Counted from the first letter of the stretch, positions 1 through 5,990 are shown. The stretch: 6,157 nt of DNA from Anaerolineales bacterium (GCA_020634875.1 JACKAX010000053.1:1-6157); one strand, 5' to 3'. Notes: generated from the sequence alone by a model not told the origin. Program-made: numbers and translations.

Positions 1-49
1 TGTTTTCTGTGTACTATTTTTGCACAATTGCGTAATTTTACAACGTGAA

Positions 50-715
50 TCACCCCGCGAGTTCGATGACGACTTCTTCAAAGAGGGGAAGCAAGTTGAG
101 GCTTTTCGCCAACATGGCTGAGTTGGTATTTTTGATGTTGTGGCTGTAAAAGGGGATCAGCCCGTCTTGCAACATTCCCTCTGCCCATGCCAGGACGACT
201 TGCCTTGCGAGACCTTTCTTGCGGTGGTCGGGGTTGGTCATCACCCATGCCTCTCCGGCTTTATCATTCTGGCGGGCTGAAACACAAGCCGATAAGATCA
301 TCTCTTCGTTTTCAATCGCATAGACTTTGTCGGTAAAGCCATGAAAGCTAAACGCAACGACTTTGGGGTTATCGCGGCGGAGGCATTTTACCGTTTCCGT
401 GTTTGTAAACACTAAAGGGTCAGGAAAGGCATACGTTTTGAAGTGACTGGCTTCGGCCTGGATGCCTTGTTTTTGGAAAATCTCAACCGAGGAGGCCATG
501 TTGAAGGCCCGCAAGTCGTTGGTGGGTAACATCCTGCGAATTTCTTCCGAAATGGTTTCGTTGAAGCTGACCAGGGATTCTCCATCGGAGGTGCGGACCG
601 AAATCACGAGCGGGCAGTCGTCTATGTTTTGCGGTGAACAGGCAATCAAGTCATTGGAAATTCTTTGGACGCCTTCAAGTTCAAGTTGCACGAGTAAATA
701 TTCAAAGGGTGTCAT
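50..715 (-). CDS. GNAT-family N-acetyltransferase (221 aa)
   Basis: Likely transfers an acetyl group from acetyl-CoA to an unidentified substrate in the cytoplasm. The GNAT signature is in the C-terminal half: a beta strand GEAWVMTNP (about residues 154-162) runs into the acetyl-CoA pyrophosphate loop HRKKGLA (164-170, fitting R/Q-x-x-G-x-A), then a helix, then NIKNTNSAMLAKSLN (about 194-208), the usual late GNAT helix. The N-terminal 110 residues show no motif I know, so the layout resembles the two-part GNAT_acetyltr_2/FR47-like group; this is a family-level guess. The frame stays open to an ATG at 751, but the ATG at 713-715 is preferred: AGGA (724-727) lies 8 nt upstream of it, and the extra residues (MQSAHYFRRKTS) fall in a repeat region. 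It is separated from the Lnt-like gene upstream by 151 bp, so co-transcription is possible but unproven. No terminator is evident in bases 1-49. Confidence 0.85.
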   Translation of the reverse strand: MTPFEYLLVQLELEGVQRISNDLIACSPQNIDDCPLVISVRTSDGESLVSFNETISEEIRRMLPTNDLRAFNMASSVEIFQKQGIQAEASHFKTYAFPDPLVFTNTETVKCLRRDNPKVVAFSFHGFTDKVYAIENEEMILSACVSARQNDKAGEAWVMTNPDHRKKGLARQVVLAWAEGMLQDGLIPFYSHNIKNTNSAMLAKSLNLLPLFEEVVIELAG

Positions 716-723
716 GGAAGTTT

Positions 724-727
724 TCCT
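724..727 (-). promoter_or_regulatory. Ribosome binding site deciding the GNAT start
   Basis: The minus strand reads GTAGGA, then 8 nt, then the ATG at 713-715. No comparable purine-rich motif sits at the right distance before the alternative in-frame ATG at 751, so this site argues for the shorter 221-residue protein. Confidence 0.6.
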
Positions 728-739
728 ACGAAAATAGTG

Positions 740-799
740 CGCAGATTGCACAGATTTCTCAGATTATTGTTTTTATCTGCGAAGTCTTGTAAATCTGCG
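740..799. repeat. Imperfect 25-bp inverted repeat with 9-bp periodicity
   Basis: CAGATT occurs at 742-747, 751-756 and 760-765, exactly 9 bp apart. The opposite sense, ATCTGCG, occurs at 775-781 and 793-799, 18 bp (two periods) apart, with a degenerate unit between. The two halves (740-764 and 775-799) match as inverted repeats at 19 of 25 positions around a 10-nt T-rich centre. The element fills the middle of the 151-bp spacer between the Lnt-like gene and the GNAT gene. It recalls the dispersed AATCTGCGTAATCTGCG-type intergenic repeats I remember from several phyla. Whether it is a transcription signal, a REP-like element or a relic cannot be told from one copy. The stem has no clean U-tract on the minus strand, so it is not a convincing terminator. 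Confidence 0.6.
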
Positions 800-866
800 T
801 ACCATTTTCCTTTAGTGCGGTGTTTCGTGGAGCATTTGAAATGGTCTGCTCGATTTTACGGGGGCG

Positions 867-2405
867 TCAACTTTGTTTCTGTTCCCACTTTACCAGATTT
901 TTGGAGAAGATTGCTAAGGCGGCCATGCCAATCAGGGCAACCCATCCTAACAAATCACCGAACTTCAGGTACAGGCTGTCGGCGGTGCCAACGGGGAGGT
1001 CGGCGACCAGGATGGCCTGGGTGGGTTCCAACGTGGAGGTCTGTTCCAGGATGTGACCATAGGGGTCCACGATGGCGGAGTCGAAGGCTTTTTCGGCGTT
1101 GACGATGCCGGTGCGGGTTTCAATCGCCCGGAAGACGAGGTGGATGTTCTGTTTTTCGGCGATGCCTTCCCAGTCGCTGGAGGGGGCCACGATGATCTGG
1201 GCACCTTCGGAGGCGATTTTGCGGGTCACATCGGTGTAGTTGAGGTCGTAGCAGATGATGGAGCCGAGCGTCCCCAGCGGGGTTTCGTACACGGGGTAGG
1301 TGCCCACATTCAAGCCGTAGGGTTCGCCCGCAAACAGGACGGGGTGAGATTTGGCGTAGAGGTCGGAGAATTCACCTGTCGGGGATAAGGTGATGACTTC
1401 GTTGCGGAGGCCGTTTTCTTCAAAGACACCGTAAGGCAGCACCAGGTAAGCGTTTGTTTCGGCGGCCAGCGCACGCAGTTCAGCGGTATATTCCAGTTGA
1501 GGGTCAAAAGGCAGCACCAACTCACTCCAGGAGATGATTTCGGCACCTTGGGCGGCGGCTTGCCGGGTCAGGTCAGCGAGCAAATCGAGGCGGGCCTGGG
1601 CATCCATATCGGGGTGGGAGAAGGCGACCTCGGTTTCGCCCAACTGAATGGCGGCGACACGCACTGTTTCGGGGTTGGCGGGGGCGGATGTGTACTGAAC
1701 GAGGCTGATCCCGACCCAAGCGAGGGTGGCGATCCCGATCCCGATCAACCACCGGCGGGTGGCGGTGCGGGAGACCGCGGGGCCTGTCCTGAGCGATGTC
1801 GAAGGAGCATCTGATCCCCAGCGTTGATCAAACCCGAATAGGGCCGCTTGTCCCAGCCCGAAATTGATGAACATGATGAGCAGGCTCAGACCGTAGAGAC
1901 TGAAAATCGAGACGGGCTGGATGAGCCAGGCCTGGCTCCAAAGGGTGTAGTTGACGAAGCCCCAGGTCGCCATGCCGGGGATGAAGGTGCGGATCATCTC
2001 GAACCCAACCCAGTTGAGTGCGCCATTCAAAATGAACCAGCGATAATGAGTCTGTTCGTGGAAGGAGCGCATTCGTTTTTCTGCAAACAGATTGATGAGG
2101 AACCCAATGGCTGGCAGAGCGAGCATGAAGCCGCCAGGGAAGAACGTCGGCCCAAAGTAGAGGTACAGCCAGACGGCAATCATTACGGAAGGGGCCAGGC
2201 TGGAGAATTTGGCGGGCATCACCCGGTACTGGGCGATAATGGTCGGGATAAAAGCGACGAAAATCAACGGCCAGACATTGTACGGGGCGAAGGCGGCGGT
2301 GAGCATCAGCCCACTGACGGCGGATAAGGCCACGCCTCCGGCAATGCGGGCGGCGGTGTTGGTTTTGGCGGAAACGGTGGTTGGGGTAAGAGCTTGGGCA
2401 GACAT
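867..2405 (-). CDS. lnt: Apolipoprotein N-acyltransferase-like membrane carbon-nitrogen hydrolase (512 aa)
   Basis: Lnt moves an acyl chain from phospholipid to the N-terminal cysteine of lipoproteins at the outer face of the cytoplasmic membrane. The layout fits: hydrophobic N-terminal segments (about 21-41, 45-60, 68-107, 160-190, 219-237), including the family-typical stretch WSQAWLIQPVSIFSLYGLSLL, then a nitrilase domain (about 247-470), then one C-terminal membrane segment (about 484-501). The nitrilase triad is present: E295 in WSEL, K352 in YAKSHPVLFAGE and C385 in ICYDLNY. E361 matches the extra active-site glutamate, and RAIETRTGIVNA (426-437) is characteristic. Oddities are WSE instead of the usual WPE, CYD instead of CYE, and SSDW where Lnt usually has NDAWF, so a diverged Lnt-like amidohydrolase is possible. 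A mini-repeat encodes residues 201-208 in the interdomain linker. The start is set by AAGGAG at 2412-2417, 6 nt from the ATG. Confidence 0.85.
   Translation of the reverse strand: MSAQALTPTTVSAKTNTAARIAGGVALSAVSGLMLTAAFAPYNVWPLIFVAFIPTIIAQYRVMPAKFSSLAPSVMIAVWLYLYFGPTFFPGGFMLALPAIGFLINLFAEKRMRSFHEQTHYRWFILNGALNWVGFEMIRTFIPGMATWGFVNYTLWSQAWLIQPVSIFSLYGLSLLIMFINFGLGQAALFGFDQRWGSDAPSTSLRTGPAVSRTATRRWLIGIGIATLAWVGISLVQYTSAPANPETVRVAAIQLGETEVAFSHPDMDAQARLDLLADLTRQAAAQGAEIISWSELVLPFDPQLEYTAELRALAAETNAYLVLPYGVFEENGLRNEVITLSPTGEFSDLYAKSHPVLFAGEPYGLNVGTYPVYETPLGTLGSIICYDLNYTDVTRKIASEGAQIIVAPSSDWEGIAEKQNIHLVFRAIETRTGIVNAEKAFDSAIVDPYGHILEQTSTLEPTQAILVADLPVGTADSLYLKFGDLLGWVALIGMAALAIFSKNLVKWEQKQS
1783..1805. 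repeat. In-frame dispersed mini-repeat (PSTSLRTG coding) inside the Lnt-like gene
   Basis: On the plus strand the site reads CCTGTCCTGAGC, then GAT, then GTCGAAGG. In the gene's frame this encodes P-S-T-S-L-R-T-G, residues 201-208. The same DNA word and its STSLRTG translation recur, from memory, as a small dispersed repeat in many environmental genomes, Chloroflexota included. It lies in the hydrophilic linker between the fifth hydrophobic block and the next membrane segment, where an insertion would be tolerated. Only one copy is in this window, so its repeat status rests on recollection. Confidence 0.6.
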
Positions 2406-2411
2406 CAGGTT

Positions 2412-2417
2412 CTCCTT
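2412..2417 (-). promoter_or_regulatory. Strong ribosome binding site of the Lnt-like gene
   Basis: The minus strand reads AAGGAG, then a 6-nt spacer, then the ATG at 2403-2405. The next in-frame methionine is residue 34, inside the first membrane segment, so this site fixes the start. Confidence 0.8.
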
Positions 2418-2443
2418 GAAAAGGTTTAGTAACTGCTCAGGTC

Positions 2444-2539
2444 AGACCCTAAAGGTTTTGTTTGCAAGAGATGGCCGAGTGAAAATGGGCCTCGTTTGCA
2501 AAGGTTTTCCTAAGTTCATTGAGAAAACCTTTAGGGTCT
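2444..2539. repeat. 96-bp element bounded by perfect 16-bp inverted repeats
   Basis: AGACCCTAAAGGTTTT (2444-2459) is the exact reverse complement of 2524-2539. The 64-nt interior holds another AAAGGTTTT (2500-2508) and two copies of GTTTGCAA (2460-2467 and 2494-2501), so the element looks built from partly duplicated units. It starts 39 bp upstream of the Lnt-like start codon and would be in that gene's leader if the promoter suggested at 2576-2604 is right. In RNA the right arm (2524-2539) could pair with the far arm (16 bp) or with the internal copy (9 bp). It codes for no protein I can identify and shows no clear target-site duplication. Candidates are a dispersed hairpin repeat, a very small non-autonomous element, or a leader structure. 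Confidence 0.7.
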
Positions 2540-2575
2540 AGGCGTTAAAATGATTTTTTCTTGATTGATGTTCTA

Positions 2576-2604
2576 ATGATAGCCAGGAGATTGGGCGTTG
2601 TAAT
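2576..2604 (-). promoter_or_regulatory. Possible sigma70-type promoter for the Lnt-like gene
   Basis: On the minus strand ATTACA (2604-2599, 4 of 6 to TTGACA) is followed after 17 nt by TATCAT (2581-2576, 5 of 6 to TATAAT). Transcription would begin near 2569 and give a leader of about 160 nt carrying the inverted-repeat element. The match is moderate and found by eye, so it is only a candidate. Confidence 0.3.
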
Positions 2605-2624
2605 CGGCTGTTCAGATAAAAAGG

Positions 2625-2689
2625 AGACGCCCCCAGATGGTTAAAGAAATAACCAGATGGTAGGCGTCTAAACTAACCATCTGGTTATT
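2625..2689. repeat. Cluster of three TAACCAGATGGTTA-like dyads with overlapping stem-loops
   Basis: One perfect dyad lies at 2674-2687 (TAACCA-TC-TGGTTA). A near-perfect copy is at 2650-2662, and a half-degenerate copy at 2630-2643, where the left TAA is CCC. Dyad centres are 20 and 24 bp apart. Bases 2648-2661 and 2676-2689 form a perfect 14-bp stem with a 14-nt loop. Inside that loop GGCGTCT (2663-2669) is complementary to AGACGCC (2625-2631), which lies outside the stem, so the two pairings cross. The cluster sits just beyond the cupin stop codon and upstream of the possible Lnt-like promoter. On the minus strand the 14-bp stem is followed by TCTTT and the outer AGACGCC pairing by CCTTTTT, so a cupin transcription end is conceivable, as is a repressor-binding array. 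No gene lies here. Confidence 0.7.
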
Positions 2690-2727
2690 TGCGAGGATTT
2701 TCTGCTTCGGGTGATGCTTCTATTATC

Positions 2728-3198
2728 TTAATGAAGTGGTGGCCCGATGATCTCGATCCCATACTCCGCAGCCGTTTCCGTGAGTTTCTTAACTGCATCA
2801 GGGGAAGGCGCACCGGCGGGGGGCAATTCGAGCCGTTCGGCAGGGCGGGACATCACTTGCACGAAACGCTCAAAATCACCGGGGATGGTTGTCGTCGTCC
2901 AACGCCCTCCCTGGGGCGACTGGATAAGGTATTGGTGGGGGATACCCTTGGGGGCCAACAAGATTTGGCCTGCTTCAAGCTGATGCTCTTTGCCGCCGAT
3001 CACAAAAAGAAAATCACCTTCCAAGACATGGAAAATCTCATCCTCAGTGTGATGGATGTGCAGTGGCGGGGAGTCGCCGTAGGGTGCCCGGTGTTCAAGA
3101 ACCGAGACACGATCCTGTCCGTCTGACGCAGAGACGCGCACGGACACCCACGTATTAAGAAACCATAGATTACTTGTCGTATTTGAAAGGGTAGTCAT
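2728..3198 (-). CDS. Single-domain cupin protein (156 aa)
   Basis: A small beta-barrel protein, probably metal-binding and cytoplasmic since no signal peptide is seen. Both cupin motifs fit the consensus exactly in spacing: motif 1 G41-x5-H47-x-H49-x4-E54-x6-G61 (GDSPPLHIHHTEDEIFHVLEG), and motif 2 G77-x5-P83-x-G85-x2-H88 (GQILLAPKGIPH). The expected metal ligands H47, H49, E54 and H88 are all present. Proteins of this size and pattern include quercetin-dioxygenase-like and sugar or small-molecule binding cupins; the substrate cannot be read from sequence. The C-terminal third (about 108-156) is a helical tail. The start is supported by AGGAG at 3206-3210, 7 nt from the ATG. It follows tetR by 37 bp with no promoter or terminator seen between them, so it is probably co-transcribed and controlled by that repressor. 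Confidence 0.88.
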   Translation of the reverse strand: MTTLSNTTSNLWFLNTWVSVRVSASDGQDRVSVLEHRAPYGDSPPLHIHHTEDEIFHVLEGDFLFVIGGKEHQLEAGQILLAPKGIPHQYLIQSPQGGRWTTTTIPGDFERFVQVMSRPAERLELPPAGAPSPDAVKKLTETAAEYGIEIIGPPLH

Positions 3199-3235
3199 CG
3201 TTTTTCTCCTAAAAATGAGTTTTTAACTTTTGAAC

Positions 3236-3838
3236 CTAAGCGCTCAAATTTTCTTTGATCAAATAGTCTCGTGTGAGTTCCAGCACCTGGTCTGTGGCTT
3301 CATCAGGGGTAAGCCCCATATCCCGCAAAGATTTCCACAAAGGAAAGTCCATCAGGGCTGCCAATACTTGCACCTGGCGTTCCGTCACGTTTGACTCTTC
3401 TAAAGCGGCGCGTACGAGGATTCTGAGGTTTTTTTGCTGCTCGTCAATGACTTCCGACAGTGTTGGAATCAAGTCGCCCTCCCGACGTGCGGCCTGCAGC
3501 CAACCACTATCTCGTTCATAACACTCACAGGTTCCTTGAATAATCCACTCAAGTCGTTCCAACACCCCCGCTTTCCCCTGAAACAGGGCTATAACCGCAT
3601 CCGGGGTGAGGGTTTGCAGTACTACGATGGAACTGGCGCAAGCAGGAATGAGATCAGCGATGGAAGGAAAATGACGATAGACGGTTGCCATTGCTACCCC
3701 TGCCTTGTCGGCAATCTCGATGTAACTCGTTCCTTGTAACCCTTGACTGGCATGAAGTTCTTTGGCCGCTTGAACAATACGCTCTTTTGTTTTTTCAGTA
3801 GCCATTGAACGGGTTTGCATTTTGTATTGGCGAGGCAT
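3236..3838 (-). CDS. TetR/AcrR-family transcriptional regulator (200 aa)
   Basis: A dimeric one-component repressor of the usual family length. The N-terminal DNA-binding domain (about 16-60) begins TKERIVQAAKELHASQG and ends in the typical helix-turn-helix GTSYIEIADKAGVAMATVYRHFPS (about 36-59), with the diagnostic T-V-Y-R-H-F. The C-terminal 140 residues form the variable helical ligand-binding and dimerisation domain, so the effector is unknown. ATG at 3838 has GGAG (3844-3847) 5 nt upstream, better than the later methionines 7 and 12. It leads a probable two-gene operon with the cupin. A consensus-like promoter overlaps an AT-rich inverted repeat immediately upstream, the standard arrangement for autorepression. 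The neighbouring serine hydrolase is separated by a terminator and reads in the same direction, so joint control of that gene is not indicated. Confidence 0.92.
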   Translation of the reverse strand: MPRQYKMQTRSMATEKTKERIVQAAKELHASQGLQGTSYIEIADKAGVAMATVYRHFPSIADLIPACASSIVVLQTLTPDAVIALFQGKAGVLERLEWIIQGTCECYERDSGWLQAARREGDLIPTLSEVIDEQQKNLRILVRAALEESNVTERQVQVLAALMDFPLWKSLRDMGLTPDEATDQVLELTRDYLIKENLSA

Positions 3839-3850
3839 TCTTGCTCCGGC

Positions 3851-3895
3851 GAATTAATAATAAATATTGTATAATGAAATATTATTATTAAATTC
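3851..3895. promoter_or_regulatory. AT-rich inverted repeat, candidate TetR operator
   Basis: The left arm 3851-3868 and right arm 3878-3895 are each 18 nt. They match as inverted repeats apart from one single-base gap in each arm (GAATT.AATAATA.ATATT pattern), around the 9-nt centre GTATAATGA. The right arm covers the -10 box of the tetR promoter, so a bound dimer would block polymerase. That this regulator binds here is inferred from position. Confidence 0.55.
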
Positions 3896-3907
3896 GTTAC
3901 TTGTCAA
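3879..3907 (-). promoter_or_regulatory. tetR-cupin promoter
   Basis: On the minus strand a perfect TTGACA (3907-3902) is followed by exactly 17 nt and then TAATAT (3884-3879, 4 of 6 to consensus). The start would be near 3872, about 33 nt before the tetR start codon. It is the best promoter in the window by eye. Confidence 0.6.
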
Positions 3908-3943
3908 GAGGCAACTATGTAGCCAGGATAGAAATTAGCTCGT

Positions 3944-3989
3944 AAAAAAACAAAACAGGTGCGGAAGTTAACGCTTCCGCACCTGTTTT
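3944..3989 (-). terminator. Rho-independent terminator of the serine hydrolase gene
   Basis: A perfect 16-bp stem is formed by 3952-3967 (AAAACAGGTGCGGAAG) and 3974-3989, with the 6-nt loop TTAACG. Read on the minus strand, the stem ends in TTTT and is followed by G and seven T's (3950-3944). It begins 21 bp past the TAA of the serine hydrolase and lies just upstream of the tetR promoter, so it separates the two units. On the plus strand only TTTTC follows, so it is much weaker in that direction. Confidence 0.92.
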
Positions 3990-4010
3990 CAATACCTATC
4001 CCCAACCTGT

Positions 4011-5990
4011 TTACATCCTGAACCCTAACAAATTCCAATACTGCGCCCACCAGATGACCGCCAACACCGACAACGTCACCAGCGTGTAATGCACCCGCGC
4101 GCTTACCTTCCACCAGCGGTTGCCCCACGCCAGCCCGACGAACACAGGCAGGGGCAGCGCCAGCAGTGCGGGCAGGTAAATACTGTTCAAGGCGCTGACA
4201 ATCTCGGTGCTGACGCCCCACACAAAATTAGGGAACCCGGCCACTGTATCAATCGCATACAGCACCCCAATCGCCCGGAAGACGAACAGCCCCAGCATCC
4301 CGCCCACGACTGCCGCCCACACGCGAGCAAAAATCGCCAACCAGGAAGTTGGTTCTGCGGGCTGTTTCCGTAGTTTGCGGATCAGCGCGCCTACCGGCCA
4401 GTTGACGAAGGTCGCAACCAGCATCGAAATCAGCAACACCGCCGCAAGTTCCACCAGCACGATCTGGAAACTCTGACTCTCGTACCACGTCAGTCTGGTA
4501 AACGTGCTGTGATAGCCCTGCCCGGAGATCATCTGGACGATATTCCCCGCCTCATCCTGCACAAAGGCCAGGTGTCCTTTGCCGTCCACCCGCTCGAAGT
4601 ACAGCGGCTCAACCTCCACCCACAAACTGGTGCCCTCAAACCCACCCATCACACTGCTGTGCTCATCCCCCATGCCCGTGGTTGTGATGGACAGATAGCC
4701 TTCATCCGTCGCGGTCACCTCAATCAACTGCGAGAAGAAAAACATGGACTTGCCAAACGTTGTCATATCGGCCTGCAACGGACGGTAGCTCCCGGCGAAC
4801 TGGCGGGCACGGTCTTCGTAACCCTGCATGGGCGCAGGGCCTTTATTCCCGGTAACAGGGAAATAATGCTCGAGGATCGCATCCAGCACATCCATTCGCA
4901 GATTGCTGTCCCCGGAGTTGTAGCTGATGAAGAACCCCATCTCCTGATCGGGGAACAATACCATGCGGCTGCGCGTCCCCACCCCATCCCCATCCCGTAG
5001 GAGAACCCGTTGCCCATTTCCAAAGTGTTCAAACAACCCATACGTGATCCCGGCCATACGCGGGTCGGGTGCGAACTGTTGGGCGAAGATGCTGTCCACC
5101 GTAGCTTCATCCAGAATGCGTGTGCCCGCGTATTCCCCGCCGTTGAGCAAGGCCAGCATAAAGTGATTCATGTCCGCCGCGGTGGTTCGCAGACCGCCCG
5201 CGGGCGCATATCGGATGTAAAAGAATGGGATGGCGTGCTGACCATCCTGATATTCGTAGCCCGGTGCCAGGCGGCTGAACATTTCGGGGGTCAGATGTTG
5301 GTTGAAGGTGCTGCTGGTCATCCCCAACGGGATCAGGAGGTTGTCGGCCATCACCTGCTCGAACGGGGCACCGCTGATTTGCTGGGTCAGGTATCCTGCC
5401 AGGTTCGCGGCAAAGTCACCGTAGGTCATGTATTTTCCGGGCGGGTAAAGTTGGGTGGGGGTGTAGGTTTGGATCAGTTCCCCCAACGGGAGCAGTTGAT
5501 CTTCGGTCTGGGCCGCAAGGCCGATCATTCGGGCCTCGAATCCGTCGGTGTGGGTCAGCAGGTTGGCGAAGGTCAGTGGCTCGTCGAAGCGGGTGTCCAG
5601 CGGGAATTCGGTGAAGTACGGGCGAATATCTTCGTGCAGATCAATGATGCCGCGTTCGTTCATTTGCAATAAACCGACCGCGGTAAATGCTTTCCCCAAA
5701 GAGGCAACGGTCAGCAGGGTTTGTGCGGGGTCAAAGGGGGTTTGCTTTTCGAGATCGGCATACCCGTACCCTTTGGAGAAGAAGACTTCGCCATCTTTGA
5801 CGAAAGTGAATACCACGCCGGGGATGTGGTAGGTGTCCATCTGTTCGGCGAGGAAGGCATCGAGAAAAGATTCAAATTCTGCCGGATCATCGGGACCGTA
5901 GGTCTGGGCCGCCGCAGGATGCACGATGCCGAAACAAAGCGCGACGACAAGTACCCCAAGCAAGATTTTTTTGAAAATTGAGGTGAACAT
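4011..5990 (-). CDS. Serine hydrolase (class C beta-lactamase/esterase family) with C-terminal membrane domain (659 aa)
   Basis: Exported penicillin-binding-like hydrolase, acting outside the membrane on an unknown ester, amide or D-amino-acid substrate. Residues 1-28 are a signal peptide (KK, hydrophobic core, AAA before Q29). The beta-lactamase domain (about 35-380) carries the nucleophile motif S97-L-G-K100 in TVASLGKAFTA. The second motif reads Y190-G-D192 where YSN is usual, and the third is R332-D-G334 where H-x-G or K-T-G is usual. It also has the family-typical LLTHTDGF (144-151) and PAGGLRTTAADM (263-274). A beta-rich domain (about 390-500) follows, then four hydrophobic segments (about 506-528, 551-580, 597-622, 633-651) that should hold the protein on the membrane. 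It is more likely an esterase or peptidase-like enzyme than a true beta-lactamase. The start has AAGGAG (5997-6002), 6 nt upstream. It appears monocistronic, with its own terminator. Confidence 0.9.
   Translation of the reverse strand: MFTSIFKKILLGVLVVALCFGIVHPAAAQTYGPDDPAEFESFLDAFLAEQMDTYHIPGVVFTFVKDGEVFFSKGYGYADLEKQTPFDPAQTLLTVASLGKAFTAVGLLQMNERGIIDLHEDIRPYFTEFPLDTRFDEPLTFANLLTHTDGFEARMIGLAAQTEDQLLPLGELIQTYTPTQLYPPGKYMTYGDFAANLAGYLTQQISGAPFEQVMADNLLIPLGMTSSTFNQHLTPEMFSRLAPGYEYQDGQHAIPFFYIRYAPAGGLRTTAADMNHFMLALLNGGEYAGTRILDEATVDSIFAQQFAPDPRMAGITYGLFEHFGNGQRVLLRDGDGVGTRSRMVLFPDQEMGFFISYNSGDSNLRMDVLDAILEHYFPVTGNKGPAPMQGYEDRARQFAGSYRPLQADMTTFGKSMFFFSQLIEVTATDEGYLSITTTGMGDEHSSVMGGFEGTSLWVEVEPLYFERVDGKGHLAFVQDEAGNIVQMISGQGYHSTFTRLTWYESQSFQIVLVELAAVLLISMLVATFVNWPVGALIRKLRKQPAEPTSWLAIFARVWAAVVGGMLGLFVFRAIGVLYAIDTVAGFPNFVWGVSTEIVSALNSIYLPALLALPLPVFVGLAWGNRWWKVSARVHYTLVTLSVLAVIWWAQYWNLLGFRM

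Noticed and set aside
1..49. Terminator after the GNAT gene
   Set aside because: No GC-rich stem followed by a T-run on the minus strand; only weak AT-rich self-complementarity is seen.
716..751. N-terminal extension of the GNAT protein to the ATG at 751
   Set aside because: The extension overlaps the period-9 repeat, and the ATG at 713-715 has the better ribosome binding site.
737..2541. Long plus-strand open frames opposite the Lnt-like gene (for example 1848-2327)
   Set aside because: They have low-complexity, charged or Gly/Arg-rich translations, no ribosome binding sites, and lie antisense to a gene with intact catalytic motifs.
2625..2690. Integron attC site or miniature CRISPR array
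   Set aside because: Clear RYYYAAC/GTTRRRY core sites and an integrase are missing, and the three dyads are palindromic operator-like words with unequal short spacing, not repeats with 30-40 bp spacers.
3870..3875. TATAAT on the plus strand as a promoter
   Set aside because: No -35-like box lies about 17 bp upstream and no plus-strand gene follows; it is the centre of the AT-rich dyad.
4089..5981. Plus-strand and other-frame ORFs opposite or within the serine hydrolase gene, including 5010-5672
   Set aside because: They are shadows of the minus-strand gene, which has a signal peptide, SxxK motif, ribosome binding site and terminator. The shadow proteins show no domain.
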